64,000 nucleotides of DNA from Trematomus loennbergii (Eukaryota; Chordata; Actinopteri; Perciformes; Nototheniidae): the NCBI GenBank assembly GCA_012861695.1, contig JAAOOA010000002.1, positions 33,665,744-33,729,743 of the forward strand. The letters run 5' to 3'. A model generated the notes under the pieces. That model searched no databases and was not told the DNA's origin. It was given only the letters and a program-made list of their open reading frames with translations. Each line of letters starts with the position of its first letter. The first letter of the stretch is position 1. Both the position numbers and the translations under genes were made by a program. Shown here piece after piece: positions 14,901 through 29,900 of this stretch.

Positions 14901-17900
14901 ACGGGAGCCATTTCAAAACTTGAGACTGTGACACAAAGGGTTTGTGACATGCACAATTAATTGCAACAGACTTTGGCTAGGGGGGTCTTGAGCGGCCTGA
15001 CCCCCATGCGCCTGTGTATGGGATGTCTCAGAGGGGCTGAGGACAGCCCTGGCTCGGCTCCTTTGTCAGTACTGGGTCTTATCACACACCATGCTGAGGA
15101 GGAGCAAGAGCCCCTATAGCCCAGGGTCAAACCTTTCCTCCTCAATAGGAAGCTAATGCTACGAGAAGCACCTCACCTGACAGGGGGCTAATGGTTACAC
15201 TTAGGATTTAGAGTATGGAATTGAAGAGAGAAAATTATATAGGGCACCTTTAGCTGTATTATAGGTCTATAGATGATAGAATAGCTGAAGTAGCTCTACT
15301 AAAAGAGGCATACTGACGATCAATGAGCCAATTACTATCTGTGATGGGGAATCCTGCAGTCAGGGCCATGTAACAGAATTTCAGTTAATTAAGACTTACG
15401 GATAACTGCTGCTCCAGTTTAATCCATGCATTCATTTCTTTTTCTAAGGACGTATTGGCCCTCAAGTCTTCAAGCTTTTTAAGAAGACAATGTAGGAAAA
15501 TTGTTCAATTTGTGTCTTTTGGTGCCCGATCATAATTGCTTATCGTCTTAAATGGGATATGTTCCTCAGACGTTGATGATTACTAAAGTGAAAAGCATGT
15601 TCAATTACACAAATTAAGATCTCAGCACAGGTCACATTACAAATTATACACTTCTGTGAGCACCATTTCGCTCAACAGTGGAAATGAAAGAACACGTATT
15701 ACTTTACTTATCCGAGGGCAGTTATTCCATTACAGAGCTCAAAGAACAGAGCCTATGTAATCTCAGTAATCAATACCAGAGATAAATGTGAGTTGTACCA
15801 TGAAAACATACCGAGACTGGGAGAAGAAACCCACAACACAGGGGGATTAATGAGGAGTAGATGGGGATGCGATTTTTAAACACACATACCTGGTGGTTGA
15901 GTCATTTTACGAGTGAATGATTATTACAAAGATTCATCCCGCTGACTCTCAGCTCAAAGGACCTTTGCATCGCAGAGCTATGAGTGACGTGTGAAGGTTG
16001 CACCCTAGCAGTACTATATAGACAAGCAATGTGTACCCTGGGTTTTTAATAACAAATGCAGCTTGACTGTGAGCACTTTCATATTAGTTGTTTGGGATTC
16101 AACACCAGCCTTTCAGTTTGTCCTTGAATATCTTCAAAGAATCATCCTGAATAACAATATGTCCAGGGTTACCATATCTTGAATGTTTGAGCATCAAGGC
16201 AAAGCAGAGCATGTGTATACCTTTTCTCCATGGCCCAGGTGCTCCGTCTTAACGTCAGACAGAGTCTTCCAGTTGGTGTTTCCTCCCCCGCTGCCTTTCA
16301 CCTCCGTCATGGACTGACCATCCATGGCGTGACCCTCCTTGTCATACCTACGTGAAAGACAACAGATACAGGTCACTGCAGGTTTGTCCGTAGTCACAGT
16401 CAACCAAGTTAAGTTGTAGAACTCCAACTACTGATTACATTCTTTACACATTATGTGTAGATTAATTCATTGTTGGGTCCATTAAATGTTAAAAATAAGA
16501 TTAAAGCAACAAAAACATAACGGGACACAATCACATCACAATTTCACCAAGCAAGCATGTTTGTGTTTCAATTATCTGACTGACCAAAACCAAGACTTTG
16601 GTACCATCATGGAGAAGCAGAATGTTATGCCTTTTCGCTTGAAACATTTTAAACTATCTTAACAGTTGCAGATTCATTTCACTTCGAATAAATAATACAT
16701 GAAGTTATGGTTTCAGCTCTGGATTAATGCTGAGCAAAATATCAATTTATATTTATAATATGACACTAGATTACCGATATGACACGTGATAACATGTACG
16801 ATTTTGGATGTCGTCATATCGTAAAATGGTATTTGTTCTATATTCTTGGTTGTAACGGCTGCATTATAGTTGTTGTCCACATTAAGGATAGTTCTTTATC
16901 ATCTCATTGAGGAAATACTTATGAAAGCACCAATAGTCAACCATACAATATTAATGGAGGTATTTTATAAAAAGTATTTTGATATTTGATACAATCTGTA
17001 TCGCCCAGCCCTACACTAGGGTTGGGGTTACTATAGTCATTGAATTGTGCAGTGCATCACCACATTAACCTCCAAAAACACTAATTACAGAAAGCTGGTT
17101 TTCCACTTCAAAATGCTGGTATGTCGAGGCCTGCCCTAGACTGCAGCTTTATTCATTTCCATGTATCCAAACCTAAGAGGGACAAAATACTGTTCAACTA
17201 ACAGTTAGCTTGAAAACATGTTTCAGGCAGAGCATCCGTTTGTGTTTGTCAAAGCCAGGAGGGCTCAGCTGAGAGCAAAGGAGGCTGAGAAATGAATCAA
17301 CAGCAGAGGGATGGATGAGCTGGCGAGGGTCAGTGCTGCTCCAGTGATATCAAAAACACATTTTCCCCCAATGTTCCCGGAAATTCAGGGAAGACAATAG
17401 GAAGAAGAAGAAGAGTGAAGGCAGGGTAGAAGGAGAAGAAAGATGGGTTCAAGCTAACTGCAGTTGTGGGGGGGCAGAACAACACACAACAGTTTAAAAT
17501 GGTCTCCGAGATCAATAGAGCTTACTAATCTGCTGGCCACAAGGCAAGGCTCCGCACAATTGGGAGGTCAGCTTGTAAATATGGCAAGAGCGTGCCTTGC
17601 TCCTGGAGGCATGACTAATTGAAAAATATCCCCATTAACATTTCAGACTGTCGCCAGAGCAACGCACATGCTGCCAATTTCCCACACCTTTTGATAAATG
17701 TGAGCAATTATTTATGATAGCACCAGATTCCTCACTAGTGTACCTGCACTGATTTGCTTTAATTGCAAATGCACCAGGTTGGGAACTTTTATTCTGGATA
17801 TTCTGACCAATCAAACAATGTGGAGATACCATTTCCCTTCATGGCTCAACAATTTTCCCAGATGTTCCACAGAGGAGAAATTATAAAAAATGTATCACAC

Positions 17901-20900
17901 TTTTAAAAAGGAAGGAATTTAGACTTTCAAGTAAGCATTTTATGGCCGCCCAAAAGGCAGCATAGAGTTCTAAAACTGTAGCCTGGATCATGGAGACAGC
18001 GTTGAGCAAAGGAAACAGAAATGTCAGAGTAGACAGCGATCATAATGCAAGAAACAAAAAAGGGACAAATTAGACCTGGCAGCAAAATGTGCAACAGTCA
18101 AGTGAAAGCAGGCAGATCTCAGCTTAGAGGAGCGGGACTTCAGAAAGACCAACTATCTACGAGAACACCAAGATAGATGACAGGAGGTTGGCAGACGTGC
18201 ACGTGTTTGGCATAGACATGTCAAATGTCAGTGTCAATGAACAAGGAAAGATAGGAGTGGAGAGGCGTCAGAGGAAGAGTCATATGGGAACGATGGGAAG
18301 GTTTCAGTGAGCAGTGTTCTCAGCTCCGGGCCTAAACTCTAATGCCTGGGCTGCAAATGGCAAACAACCTACAAACATGATTATCCCATGTTGTGTCAGG
18401 GTTTCCCACACATAGACTTTACTTGGGCGGGCCGCCCAGGTATATTAACGGCCGCCCAAGTATATTTCGCGACCCATTTCGTTTTTTTGTTACGTTTTTT
18501 ATTTTATGTATTGTGAATGCAACGCTGCGCAAATGTGGGTCTGCCTCACACAGGGTGACTGGCTGTCTACATGATGTGGCCTGCCGACATGGCCACTGAA
18601 CAATAACTTATAATACTTTGCCATCTGTGCAAAAAATGAAAAGAAAGAAAATGCTGATATTTGGCCAAAAAGTGTGTCTTATCACAGCATTAGTAGCTGC
18701 AATGAGCCTGTTTTGCACTGCACATTTCTTCAAAACGGGGTTGCAGGCTCAGTGGCGGCGCCAGAGATTTCTTTTGGGGATGCTGTGGGGTAGCTTGACG
18801 TTTCATAGAGGGTGCTCAAACATTTAGGATTTCCCATTAATGTACCAGGCGCTACAGTGGAATTTTCTACTGCAACAATCCCCACGCAAATACACAGTGT
18901 ACCGCGACAGTTACAATGAAGGCTCGATAATCAGCTCACGGCATATAGGTGTAAGCAGGGGTAAAGTGCTATTTTATATAAGTGGTGTGTGGACCTCACA
19001 TAGGGGGGATGCTCCCCCGGGAAGATTTATTTTTTAAATGTTGAAGTTAAAAGCATCAATCTGGTGCACTTTGAGAGCAAAATGAAGAGATCTATGGATA
19101 CATCTCTCAACACCCATATGAAACAGAACTGTAAACAGATTTACTTTTTCTTTATGGATATTTTACAAATCACTCTCCTTTTAAACTCTATTCTTGTTTT
19201 ACTGTCATATAGTATTTCATACCTGTTTTTCATTTATTCTCTTATTTTTTTATAACTATAATGATCATATAAACGTGTGCCTCGGAAATAATTGTTTATT
19301 AAATCGTGACCAAACCGTTTGAGACCCACTAAGATAACTTAGACTAAAGTTAACCATCTAAACACTCAAGAGAGTCCTTTAGCTCACTGAGCCTCTCAGT
19401 CTGACAGCAGAGGACTCTCCTCCACCTTGTTGTTGAAAAAGCTCCTTATATCCGTTAGCGTATGTTTTTTCATATTGGATATGGTATGTTATGGGCATGA
19501 TTTTATGATTATTGAAATGTATACAGTTCTGTTTCATATGGGTGTTCTGTTCCCATAGATCTAGTCTCTTTATTTCCCCCTCAAAGTGCACCAGATTGAT
19601 GCATTTAACTCCAAAATGTAAAAATAAATCGTACCGGGGGAGCATGCCTTCGGACCCCCTAGAAGATTTGAGGTCCACCCCCACTTAAAATCACATGGAC
19701 AGGTTCCTAAATACATTTACAATTGTATTTAAATAGTAACCCCTGTCCATATATTTATTTGTGGGTAGTAGATTTAAACTATAGGGCTATCACTATGGGC
19801 AGCAACGCTGTAAATATTGACAAATAAATCCAGCAAAATGGCACAAAAAAAACTGGTAGTTGCCTGGCTGGGTGTATAATTTCCGGCTTGACTTTTTTTG
19901 TTATTGTCTCGGTCCGGCCCTGGCTGTACCTGTTCGCTCTGCCATCGCGTGAAGGGTATGCTCACAAGCGACCACCATCGGTTAAGCGACCAACATTAAC
20001 CGGCATCAACAGTTGGTTAATGTTGTTGTTGCACGTCACCTCACCACGTCACCTCACCTCGTCACCTCACCTCGTCACCTCACCTCGTCACCTCACCTCG
20101 TCACCTCGTCACCTCACCTTGTCACCTCACCACCCCCCCCAAGTATATTTCAGATCTGTGGGAAACCCTGTGTGTGTAACATGGTATTAGCCACTTCATC
20201 TGAAGTGCGTGACATGGGGTCATACATTGAACCAGTCATTCAAATAAAACCACAGAAGTAGTTTAATTCAATGCAGATGTGGATATGTTTTTATTTTCAT
20301 TTAACTGACACCAGAAAGTGTTTATTTCTCCTCATAATGGACATGACAAAGAATGCAATTGTAATATTATTTGTGTATGAACACTGTGTAATCACAGAGC
20401 AAGAATACACAATCTAACGTTTCTACAAGTCATTCCCACCTACACCGTAGGAGCGTTCTGCATGCATCAGTAGAACCAACACCCTGTCACATAGCACTGC
20501 ATAATAAATACATAATGGAAAAACAAGTCAATGCTACATTGTTTTTCTAGTAAAACTGGATTTAATGCAGTTCGAGCAAAATAAATACCCTGCTCGAAAA
20601 GCAATGTATCTATATGTTAAGGAAAACAGAAACGATTGATCGGTTAGTAAAATGGTTGCTGGTTTATTTTCTATTGAGTGAGGCCAACGAGTGAACCTAC
20701 TAGAGCATCTGGTGATGAGAGCCATCATTTTAAGGCTTCTTTGACAGTGGTGAATGAAAATATGCGAGAAAGCGATCAAGAGAAGAATTCCTGACTATGT
20801 AACATGTTTCAAAACATACAATAAATCAGTTACTACTTTAATTTAGCCAATAACTCAACCCCAGCCATTCACAGTAGTTCTGCCAGCTGTTGTTAATCAA

Positions 20901-23900
20901 TACAACACAGGGATATGTGGGTAAAAGTAGCAGTCAATGTAATACTGAGGCATCATGTTCACTCGATAACGGTGTTGAAGCTTGTTTGTTTCTGGGCTGA
21001 CATAATTACTGCCATAACTATATGCTACAGCCTGTACATGTAGAACTGATTAGGAGAGACACAATGTCAGCTTGGACTTATGTGACTAAATGAGTCTCTG
21101 GTGAATGTCTGAGGTTGACAGCATCAAGCATTGAGAATAAACATGACAAAGTGTGGTTAACAGAAAAGTCACTGCATGGGAAAAGGCAGCATGAGCATCT
21201 CTTAATGTACTGTTGCCCCCTAATGGACAACTGCATATTCACAGTTGGATGGATGAAAGTGTGAATGTAAAGTCAGATTTTTACAAAAACAGAGCAGGGG
21301 CACAAAGCTAACGATGCATTAAAACCCCAGATGAACCTAAGATCAGGATGGTTAGAGCACCGCATTCTTATTTATAGAGTAAGCAGGTGGAAATTGCTGA
21401 ATGGCACCACTAATAAACGGAATGGTTGATAATAAATCTTCAAAAGATTCATTCTGAGTTTAATTGACTTGCTCCCTCATTTTGTTTTCCATAACTTTCC
21501 TCTTGGATTACAGAAAGAATATTCCTTAAGGGGGCACACTTTGTGGACAGCTTCTATCCAGAGACCCAGACTGATCACCAGTACATCCAAACTCACATTA
21601 TGGATTCAACAGCTGGCAGTCTTCCAGTGAAAACAAAGCATTTATGATCACTAGATTATCTGGTGATTGTAAGGCTGCATCTAAGATATCATCTCTGTAA
21701 CACAGCTTTAACTTAAGGCAAATTAGTCTATTCTCTCCATCCTGTTCACAGCATGAGACCGGCTGAGACACAGCTCCCAGACACGCTGCATAATGATCTT
21801 GTGTTCACCATGTTCCTAACACGGATGGAGGGTACTGAGTAAAGTCTGGCCACTTTTAAACTGTTCATGCCTTAAGACCGGCAGGAACCCAAAGTCCAAG
21901 GAGGACCCACATGGTCCAACTCTTCTAATGCAGAGAGTAAAGCAACAGCATTTGTTTTATGATCATTATGGCTGGCTGTCCAAGTTTGACTAAATGAACT
22001 AACATCAGTCATTAAACAAAAGAGCATAGGAAGTGATTTAAGGTTGTATATCATTGAGCTAAAACAAAGCTGAAGAAGTAGAGTGGTCCTGATAACAGAG
22101 CATTTTCTATCACCATGGAAATGTTAAATGATCCCTCGCATAACGGCAGTAGTTGGCATTCTGAGAAATAAAATAAAATAAGAAAATATATTCTAAGATG
22201 CCAGAGGCTGGTGCTAAAACAATCACAGAGAAATTACTATGAGCCAAGGCATCTGATTAAAGAGGCATATTTGAGCATATTTTACAATTTGCCCCTTTCT
22301 CACCTAAAAAGTAGAGTCAGATTTCACTGGTCTAGTTATGCAGATCAGGTACTCTTGATTTACAAATACTCAGCCTCATTTGTGAAGGCAGAAAAAGAGA
22401 CTGCGCAAAATACATTTGAGCTTTATGCAGTCTTTTATTCCTCAGTGCAGAGTAGGCCCTGGTGTTGGGAGGTGAATAACTCTTTGGATGGTATCGATTA
22501 AATCGCCAGTCACAAATACAGACATTTACCATGTGCTTTCATGTCAGAGGAGAGATAGATCCTGTCTGTTTAAGTGGGATCTATAAGGACAGATCAATCA
22601 GTGCTTCACCGCGCTGGGCGATGTTAAGTATCAATCCTCACCGTGGACCATGAGGGCACTCAGTCATGGGCCGACCTTTACCTTACAACCAACCTCACAA
22701 CGTTCCCCTATAGAGCTCAACACCACATACTGAGGAGGTGATGTCTTTGTTTAAAAACAGATTACAAAAAACAACAAAAAGTGTATTTTACCTCTGGCAA
22801 AAAATACAGTGCACGATTACCATTTTATTGTTTTTCACCAGGGAGAGGCAATCATTTAGAAAGTAATGAATCGAGGAACTGGCATGTGAGCCCAATAGAA
22901 GATGAAAGCTTGAGTCTTAAATGCTCCTCCATTGCATTGCTAGAAATACCAACAGAATATCTTCAAGGAACAGTCTTATGCATTCATTGTGTTAGTTAAC
23001 TATCTTACAACTCTGTGTTTGTCTGTAGTACCCGACATGACCGGGTACTTCTAATCAAATCAAATATGGTGCAATATCCAAGACTGCATGTACACAGATA
23101 CTTCTGATTTTAAAGACAAAGATTCAGTATCTTGGCCAATTTCCACAAAATCCAATGAGTTAAAGTCAAAACAAACATGGAAGACGTGCACACGCTACAC
23201 AACCACACACAGATCAATCCAAAAATAAATGCTATAATCAACATAATCACACAGAAATTAGTCTGGATTTCATCTGGAAAGGTGATTAGAGTGAATAAAT
23301 GCATTTCCACAGATTAAGTATGATCTCCAGTTATACATAATACATTCATTGAAGAAACCCCTCCCACATTGTGGCTAATGGGGGGAAACTAATCTTGATA
23401 ATGAGAATCAGGGCATGCATTTTTGCACCCATTTAAATCCTTTGAGTTCTTCATTTCGAACTGTAATACTCGCATGCAACACATTCTCTTTGAGCAGTAA
23501 AAACCTCTGGCTTTAAAGTCATACCTTGCTCTGAACCTGCTATGAAAGCCTTCGTCATGGGTAGATCATTAATGGAACACACGAACAATCTTCTGCGCTG
23601 CTTTATAAATGAACTTTAGGCCCACTTACCAGCCTCTCAGCTTGTGTGCCTCGGGGATGTCTGGGTTGATCATCATGGTGCTGCTAAAGGATGCAGAGAG
23701 GGAGCGGCCTCCGAAGTCTGAAAGCTTTGCCCCCTTAACGGCTATGATGGGCTGACCAGAGCCTTCAAACGTCTCTGCCTACAGGAAACAAAGAAATATG
23801 GACAAAGGACAAACATTTGTCAAAACTTTTTTAATACTTGGATTTAACTGGATTTCATTTCTTCCGTTTCACATCAACGTTTTGGTTCCGTGTATGAGGT

Positions 23901-26900
23901 TGAGAATCCTGTGGTGCTGTGAGGCTGTTCTGTGAGGTAGCTCATGCTAACATGCTGATGATTAGCGGGTATAATGCTAACAATGTTCACCATCTTAGTT
24001 TAGCATGATATGGTTTGATATTTAGTTTTACAGGTTTTTGGTCATAACCACACAATTTGACAATGTTTGACAAATGTTGACCTGATGGTGACAGTGAACG
24101 AAGAATTAAGGAATCACCAAAGTCTCTACAATGTATCCAGTCTGAAACATGACATCTGTGACAAATTGTATCTTTAAATTGTATTAATCTTGTGTGAATC
24201 TGTGCTGTACTTTCGCTCTTTCCCTGTTGCTGCTTAAACTCCTGAATTTCCCCACCGGGATCCATAAAGGTCAATTTTATCTTATCTTAAATTCCGATGC
24301 AATCCATTGGAAAGTAAGATATATCACTTGTCTAGTTGAAAAGGTCTAGGGAAAGCAGTAATTTTAGAGATTAATCATCTGCGTACTATGAATATTAATC
24401 TATCCAATAGTTATTAATGTATTTCGGTCAAAAGGGGTCGGACGGACTGAGATAGCAAAAAAGCAACTCGCTTGCCATCCTGAGAGCATCAAAGCTATGA
24501 ACTATGAACACATGTCAGTTCAGGTCAAAAGGTTTTTGAATAGTTGTTATAAAAAATGTCTTTACTTGTTTCTTAGGTCTTCAGCGCTATTGACTGTAAT
24601 AACCTGAGGACATACACTGAGAAAAAAACTATAGAGAAAAGAGGGTGCAACAGTACAGCCTTCAGAGGCGGGGGGAAATATTTCCAACACTTGCTTTTTT
24701 GTTTATATACTATACATCTTGTATACCTCAGCAGGTCCCTGTGGAAAAGGGGTATGTGTTGAAAAACCAAACAGGGAACACTGTGCTTGTTGTCGGGAGG
24801 AGAGGGATGTTAGCCAACTCTACAGTCCCTGTGAGCCACAGGTAAAAGATCAGCTGCAAACGCAGTTCCTTTATCTCCCCATGACAGCCACTTCAGTCAA
24901 CAAATTCCATCCACATTTAACTCTGCACACATTGTTAAGTGTCTTTGTGTGTCTAACTGCTTGATAATGCATTGAACAACCATTCTAACTTAACACCAAA
25001 AAGTTGAACATTATGGAGATTTATAAAGCTGCAGGCTTTTTGTATTGTACATTAATATGATAATGTGTGATCCAGCCTACATTTAAGCTTCAGGCATTTA
25101 TAATAAATAGTTGTTCTCAGATGATGATTAACATTTTTCTCCCTGTGTAATATCTCACCTCTTCTCCCCACAGCGTGAGAGTCACCACCTTCCCAGACAT
25201 GTCCATCAGGTTGAGCGTCCTCTTGGACACTTCTTTGTTGTTCTTTGTGGTGATGCGGGTCACATCATCCACACTCTTGCACACGCCAATCACATCTGTA
25301 ATGGAAGAATGAGAATCAATGCACTGGCAGCAGGAGGGTTTTCTTTTGTGACATGACTAATTGAAATGATGGTATTGATTCAGTTTTCCGACCACTTATC
25401 CCAATTGTTCACAAATATACATATCATAAATATTGATTGTGGTGTTTACGCCCACAGGTCACTCTAGGTCCCATGGCTTCTGGCACAAATTGGCTCATGG
25501 GAAATAAGCGATTCATTAATTTCAAATTAGGTGTGAGGTCACTGGCCTGTGTGCCAGGCACTAACATCCATAATGTAAAAGAGAATCTATAAAATAGGCT
25601 TTAATTGTTTCCAAGGAATATTATCAAGCATAATGTATTGAAAAATGCACTCAAACATGATATCTGCAGAGATATGTCTGTGAAAGGTATTGAGTAGAGT
25701 GGCATCGCCAACGTTACTCATCTTCTATAAACCCCGCTCCTACTGATTAAAAGGATTTTAAATGAATGAACCATGATGAACAAACCTTAAAGTTTGATGT
25801 CGGGTGGTAAGCGGTAGAGAATTACTCCAACAGCAGTGCAAGCCGCAGTCTTCATTAAAAGAATTACACGCCGTCTCCCTAATATTAACTTCATTTTACC
25901 TGTGCACAGCAGGTTCTCATTTTCTCATCGGCTCCGCCATAGGGCCCAAAGTCAATCTGCACTACAGGCTATTACTGTCATCAGTATTATTAATACCACT
26001 TTTATCCCTCTGCTCGTACGCTGTAATTATCTCAACCTCACAGAATATCCGGCTCTACGTTCTGCTACAAACTCTATCCTTCTGCTTATTATAGCTTATT
26101 ATTATGTGCTCGGTTTAGTTGAGCTTTTAACATTTAACCAGTGCTTTAGAGTATTAGATTTTTGATTTGATTGCCTCCCATAGTCCAAGCCCTTTGTAAA
26201 AGGGAAATAATGTGCATTTACACACATAGAAACAGGAGACACAAACTAGCTACCTGTAGTGTGTTGCCCTGTACATTCACTAATGGGCAAGTGTTCAATG
26301 CTCCCCTACGCACCGTGTTATTTCATTAGTTCAGGGTACTTAATACATAACACATCAAAAAATGGGCCAAATGAAGCACACATTTAAAAACAGAAAACCC
26401 CACACTACTACAACAATGCAACATACGAACAAACTGGTCCTCAAGCTCTGCCCTGAAAGGGTTTACAAGGTCTGAGTCATAAACCTTGGACAGTGTGCAG
26501 TAGAGCCTGAAAGGTTTCTCAAACGCAAAAGTCCATATGTGACCTGCTCTATCGAAATCAGTCGCATTGACCCGAAGACACATTTTGAGTTGTATACACG
26601 GTTGGAAAGAGGAGATTCCTAGCTTTCTAATGATATCAGGATTGTTTTTGTACTCCAAATATTAAGCAAAATATGTCACATTATATAATGACTGTCACCG
26701 AGTCATCATTTTGAGAAAAAGGCCTTCAAAGTTTCCTCTTCTCTGGAATCCATCGATCTGATTGATTATTAGCGGAGCAAATTATCAAAATATTCGGGAG
26801 GGAAAATATTTCCGTTTGGATTACTGGTCTGGGGGAAGCTCGCGAGTGTGTGTGTGTGTGTGTGTATTTTTGCGTTTGTGTATATTGTGTTTGTTTCCCG

Positions 26901-29900
26901 GGGAAAACACTCACGAGAAACACCGGCTGTTGTTATGCCTGCTGTGACGTTAAGTTACTCCGTTCTCCTCTTGTAAATATGCCGTTACAAGCTTCATAGT
27001 TGTATTTATCATCTAAATTTGCCGAAACAAGTTTAATATTCTGAAAGCCAAGACTTTGTTTAATTGAAATCAGATGAAAACAAACTGTAACGGACCCTGC
27101 CGTGTTATCTATGATTACTATATGCCTTACATTCATAATTTCAGCCGGAGGGAGGGGGAGCTGCGCTACGGAAGAGCAGATTGCGAGCGAGAGGTGCCTG
27201 TCATCTTCCCTTCACAAGCTTCACAAATGTATTTATCGTGTGATTTTGGAAATAAAAGTTTCATATTCTGAAAGCCAAGACTTTGTTTATTTAAAATCAA
27301 ACAAAACACCCGAACCCCGAAAAAATAGTTTTTTTACGCAAATCCACGTTTATTTTGAAATGAGCCGTTGCGACTTCCGACTGATTTCGATAGAGCGAGT
27401 CACATATACCGTTGTGGTCCATCTAGCTGCTGGTAAAAAATATTTTAAACAGTAAGAGAAGACTTTGTTTAGGAGGTGTGGCCAGCTAAGAGGAATAAAA
27501 GTGGATCCAACAAGGACAAATCCTTATTCAAGCCTGTTAAACAAATCTTTGAACCAGCTACAAAGACAACAAACCAAAAAGGGATGAACAGATCCAATGT
27601 AGTTATCCCTCCATCATATATTTTTATCCTGTTAGGACTGTAGGCTGGTTTTATTTAACATCTTACATGGGCTTCTTTTAAATGTTTTATTCAGCTGTTC
27701 TCTTTGTTACAGTACTCTGGGGTTTTAAGAAAGTTTCCATCCACTTTCTCCCTCTAAACATATCTAGAAGCACCTATAATAATTACTAACAGCCAAAAAA
27801 TGTGCTTAGATTTCTAAACCAAACTTTTTTTAAACATCAGGTTTGTGCTGATGGGCTCTTTGCTTTATTTATAATAGTTTGTCATGTCTTTGCATATGCA
27901 GTTAGGGCTGCAGGCTGTATTTGTCTTATAATACAGACTGATGGAAAAACTGATGGAGGGGTTGAGAAATGTTGTTATCACTTGTGCTACTTACCAATAA
28001 TGGCATCTTTTTCCCTGACCTCCAGGTCACCGATGGATACAAAGTCACACTGCAGCACGGGAACATCACCTGCGTCTTCACAGGGGATGATGCTGGAGTC
28101 TCCGTTGAGAGTCATCTCATAATCATTCTTCACCGATGTGTACTGCTTGTTGGCAATCTTCAGGGAGCCCTTGGAGATGTAGTAGACCTGGGCCGTACAG
28201 ATGGATGAACCACGTGTTAATCAGAGATCTGGGGAGCATTTCACCTGACTGAATGGTGCAAACAAGATACAAATTCAGACAGTCGGGTGGATCAACATAG
28301 GCTGGCAGAGGATCATAAGCTGCTTATTGTATGGGCACAGTGAAGCCAGATGACTCATTCATAGTCTCTGTGGTTTTAACTCAGTACTGGCAGCTGTTGA
28401 TAGAACCGTGTGCGGCCAAATCCGTCTTAAACATCACAGTGAAAGACAGTTTTTAAAGATAATTAGGACTGGGGATGGATATCAAAAACCCCTTATTACA
28501 CATCCCATGGGGCTACATTTTTAGAGATTGTGTTGTTCCCGGTCCAACATTACTGGTTCTTTTGTTGGTACTTTTGATGTCATTTATTATCATGCTGCAG
28601 CATCTCCTCTGCTCTCCGTGTTGGGGCTGAGCTTCTCCAGCTACGCTTGTTAAGTGCAATAAATCCTCAGCAAGTATAAATGCCAATACCTAGTCAATAC
28701 AACATGTTGAACAAGAATTACCATAGAAAAGTGATATTTCAATCAGCTCTGTTTGCAGTTTCTCATCCAACGCTGCTATGTTTTGTATAGGCACGGAATG
28801 CTAAGCTCAGCTAATAGTTTATTGTTACAAACAAGCTAAAACAAAAGCTTATATATATATATTTGAAAGACAATTATTCACTAATGAAAAAGCACCAATG
28901 AGTACTTTGATCGAATCCTGACGTTGCCCATCCGTAATAAGGACACAATGAATAATTATCTGAAGTAACGTCTCACCTTGCCAACTTCAATAAGGCTGAA
29001 GAACTTGTCCACCTCTTGGTTGAAACCAGTCACTCGAATCTCTCCCTGAAATCAAATATAAAATGTGATTAGAATATTAAAATAGGATTACAAACTAATG
29101 ACATCGTGTTGCCAGGTTAGATAAGATAAACAAGGACAGTGGGACCACAATAACACTCACACTCTCATCCACCATCTCCATGGAGAAGAGTTTGCCGTCC
29201 CCACGAGAGTTGCTCCACGTACGGATGCCGCTCTTGTTGGTAATGCGGGCGCGGACGGTCCACCTAGCGGACAGGGAAAAGGTTCATTGTTTGAGTATTT
29301 TTGGGTAAATGCAATGCAATAAATACATCCTGGACCCTGACCATTACGGATTTTGAGGCTAATACCAAAATTCATATAGGAACAATAAAAAAATCTGATA
29401 TACAATTGTGAGCTGTTGACATTAACATTTTACAAGATATTTTAAAAGTTGGAGTGCTCACTAGTTGAAAGATGATGTAGACACCGATTGTATTTGTGTT
29501 GTTTATCTCATAACTATTTGCAGTAATGTTTTTGATACTGTCCGAAACAAAGCAAAAAGCACCCTTTTGGCATTTCCTACTGAATTAGAAACATACTCAC
29601 TTGGACTGATAAGGGTTGAGGCTGGCGATGGGCACAACTTTGGAGCTGCCCCCTGGAGTACTGGGCATATTGGATGGGTTATTTTTCTCAAAGTCCTTAT
29701 TGAAAACTCTTGGCACTGTTGGAGGAATCAAGAATGAAATAAATGATCCATGAACAGTAGTGATGGAGAGAAGTCAAAAGAGAGGCACATACATTATTCA
29801 TCAGACAAATTACTAAAATCCAATTTCTTTGGATTGCAACTGCTCGATCAATGTAATTATCTCACTTCACAAGGGAAGTTTCAAAGAAAAGCCTAATGAC

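Larger units (their letters stand above)
18397..20170. mobile_element. hAT-like element with CAGGGTTTCCCACA termini
   Basis: The left end CAGGGTTTCCCACA and the right end TGTGGGAAACCCTG are perfect 14-base inverted repeats. Weaker similarity continues inward to a TTTACTTGGG / TATACTTGGG motif. CAGGG termini fit the hAT superfamily. The 8-base flanks (TGTTGTGT and TGTGTGTA) are not identical, so the target duplication is decayed or absent. No frame longer than about 100 codons exists inside, so it is non-autonomous. It contains an inverted duplication and a 13-base minisatellite, listed separately. It sits in the 7.3 kb RPA1 intron 16348-23629. Confidence 0.65.

Noticed and set aside
20013..20261. 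Plus-strand frames rich in His, Leu, Thr and Ser
   Set aside because: Pure translation of the 13-base minisatellite.
25804..26165. Two overlapping plus-strand frames of about 100 codons
   Set aside because: Hydrophobic, AT-driven composition inside an RPA1 intron, with no motif or splice sites.
26290..26660. 110-codon minus-strand frame
   Set aside because: Overlaps the arm of an inverted repeat; no recognisable domain.
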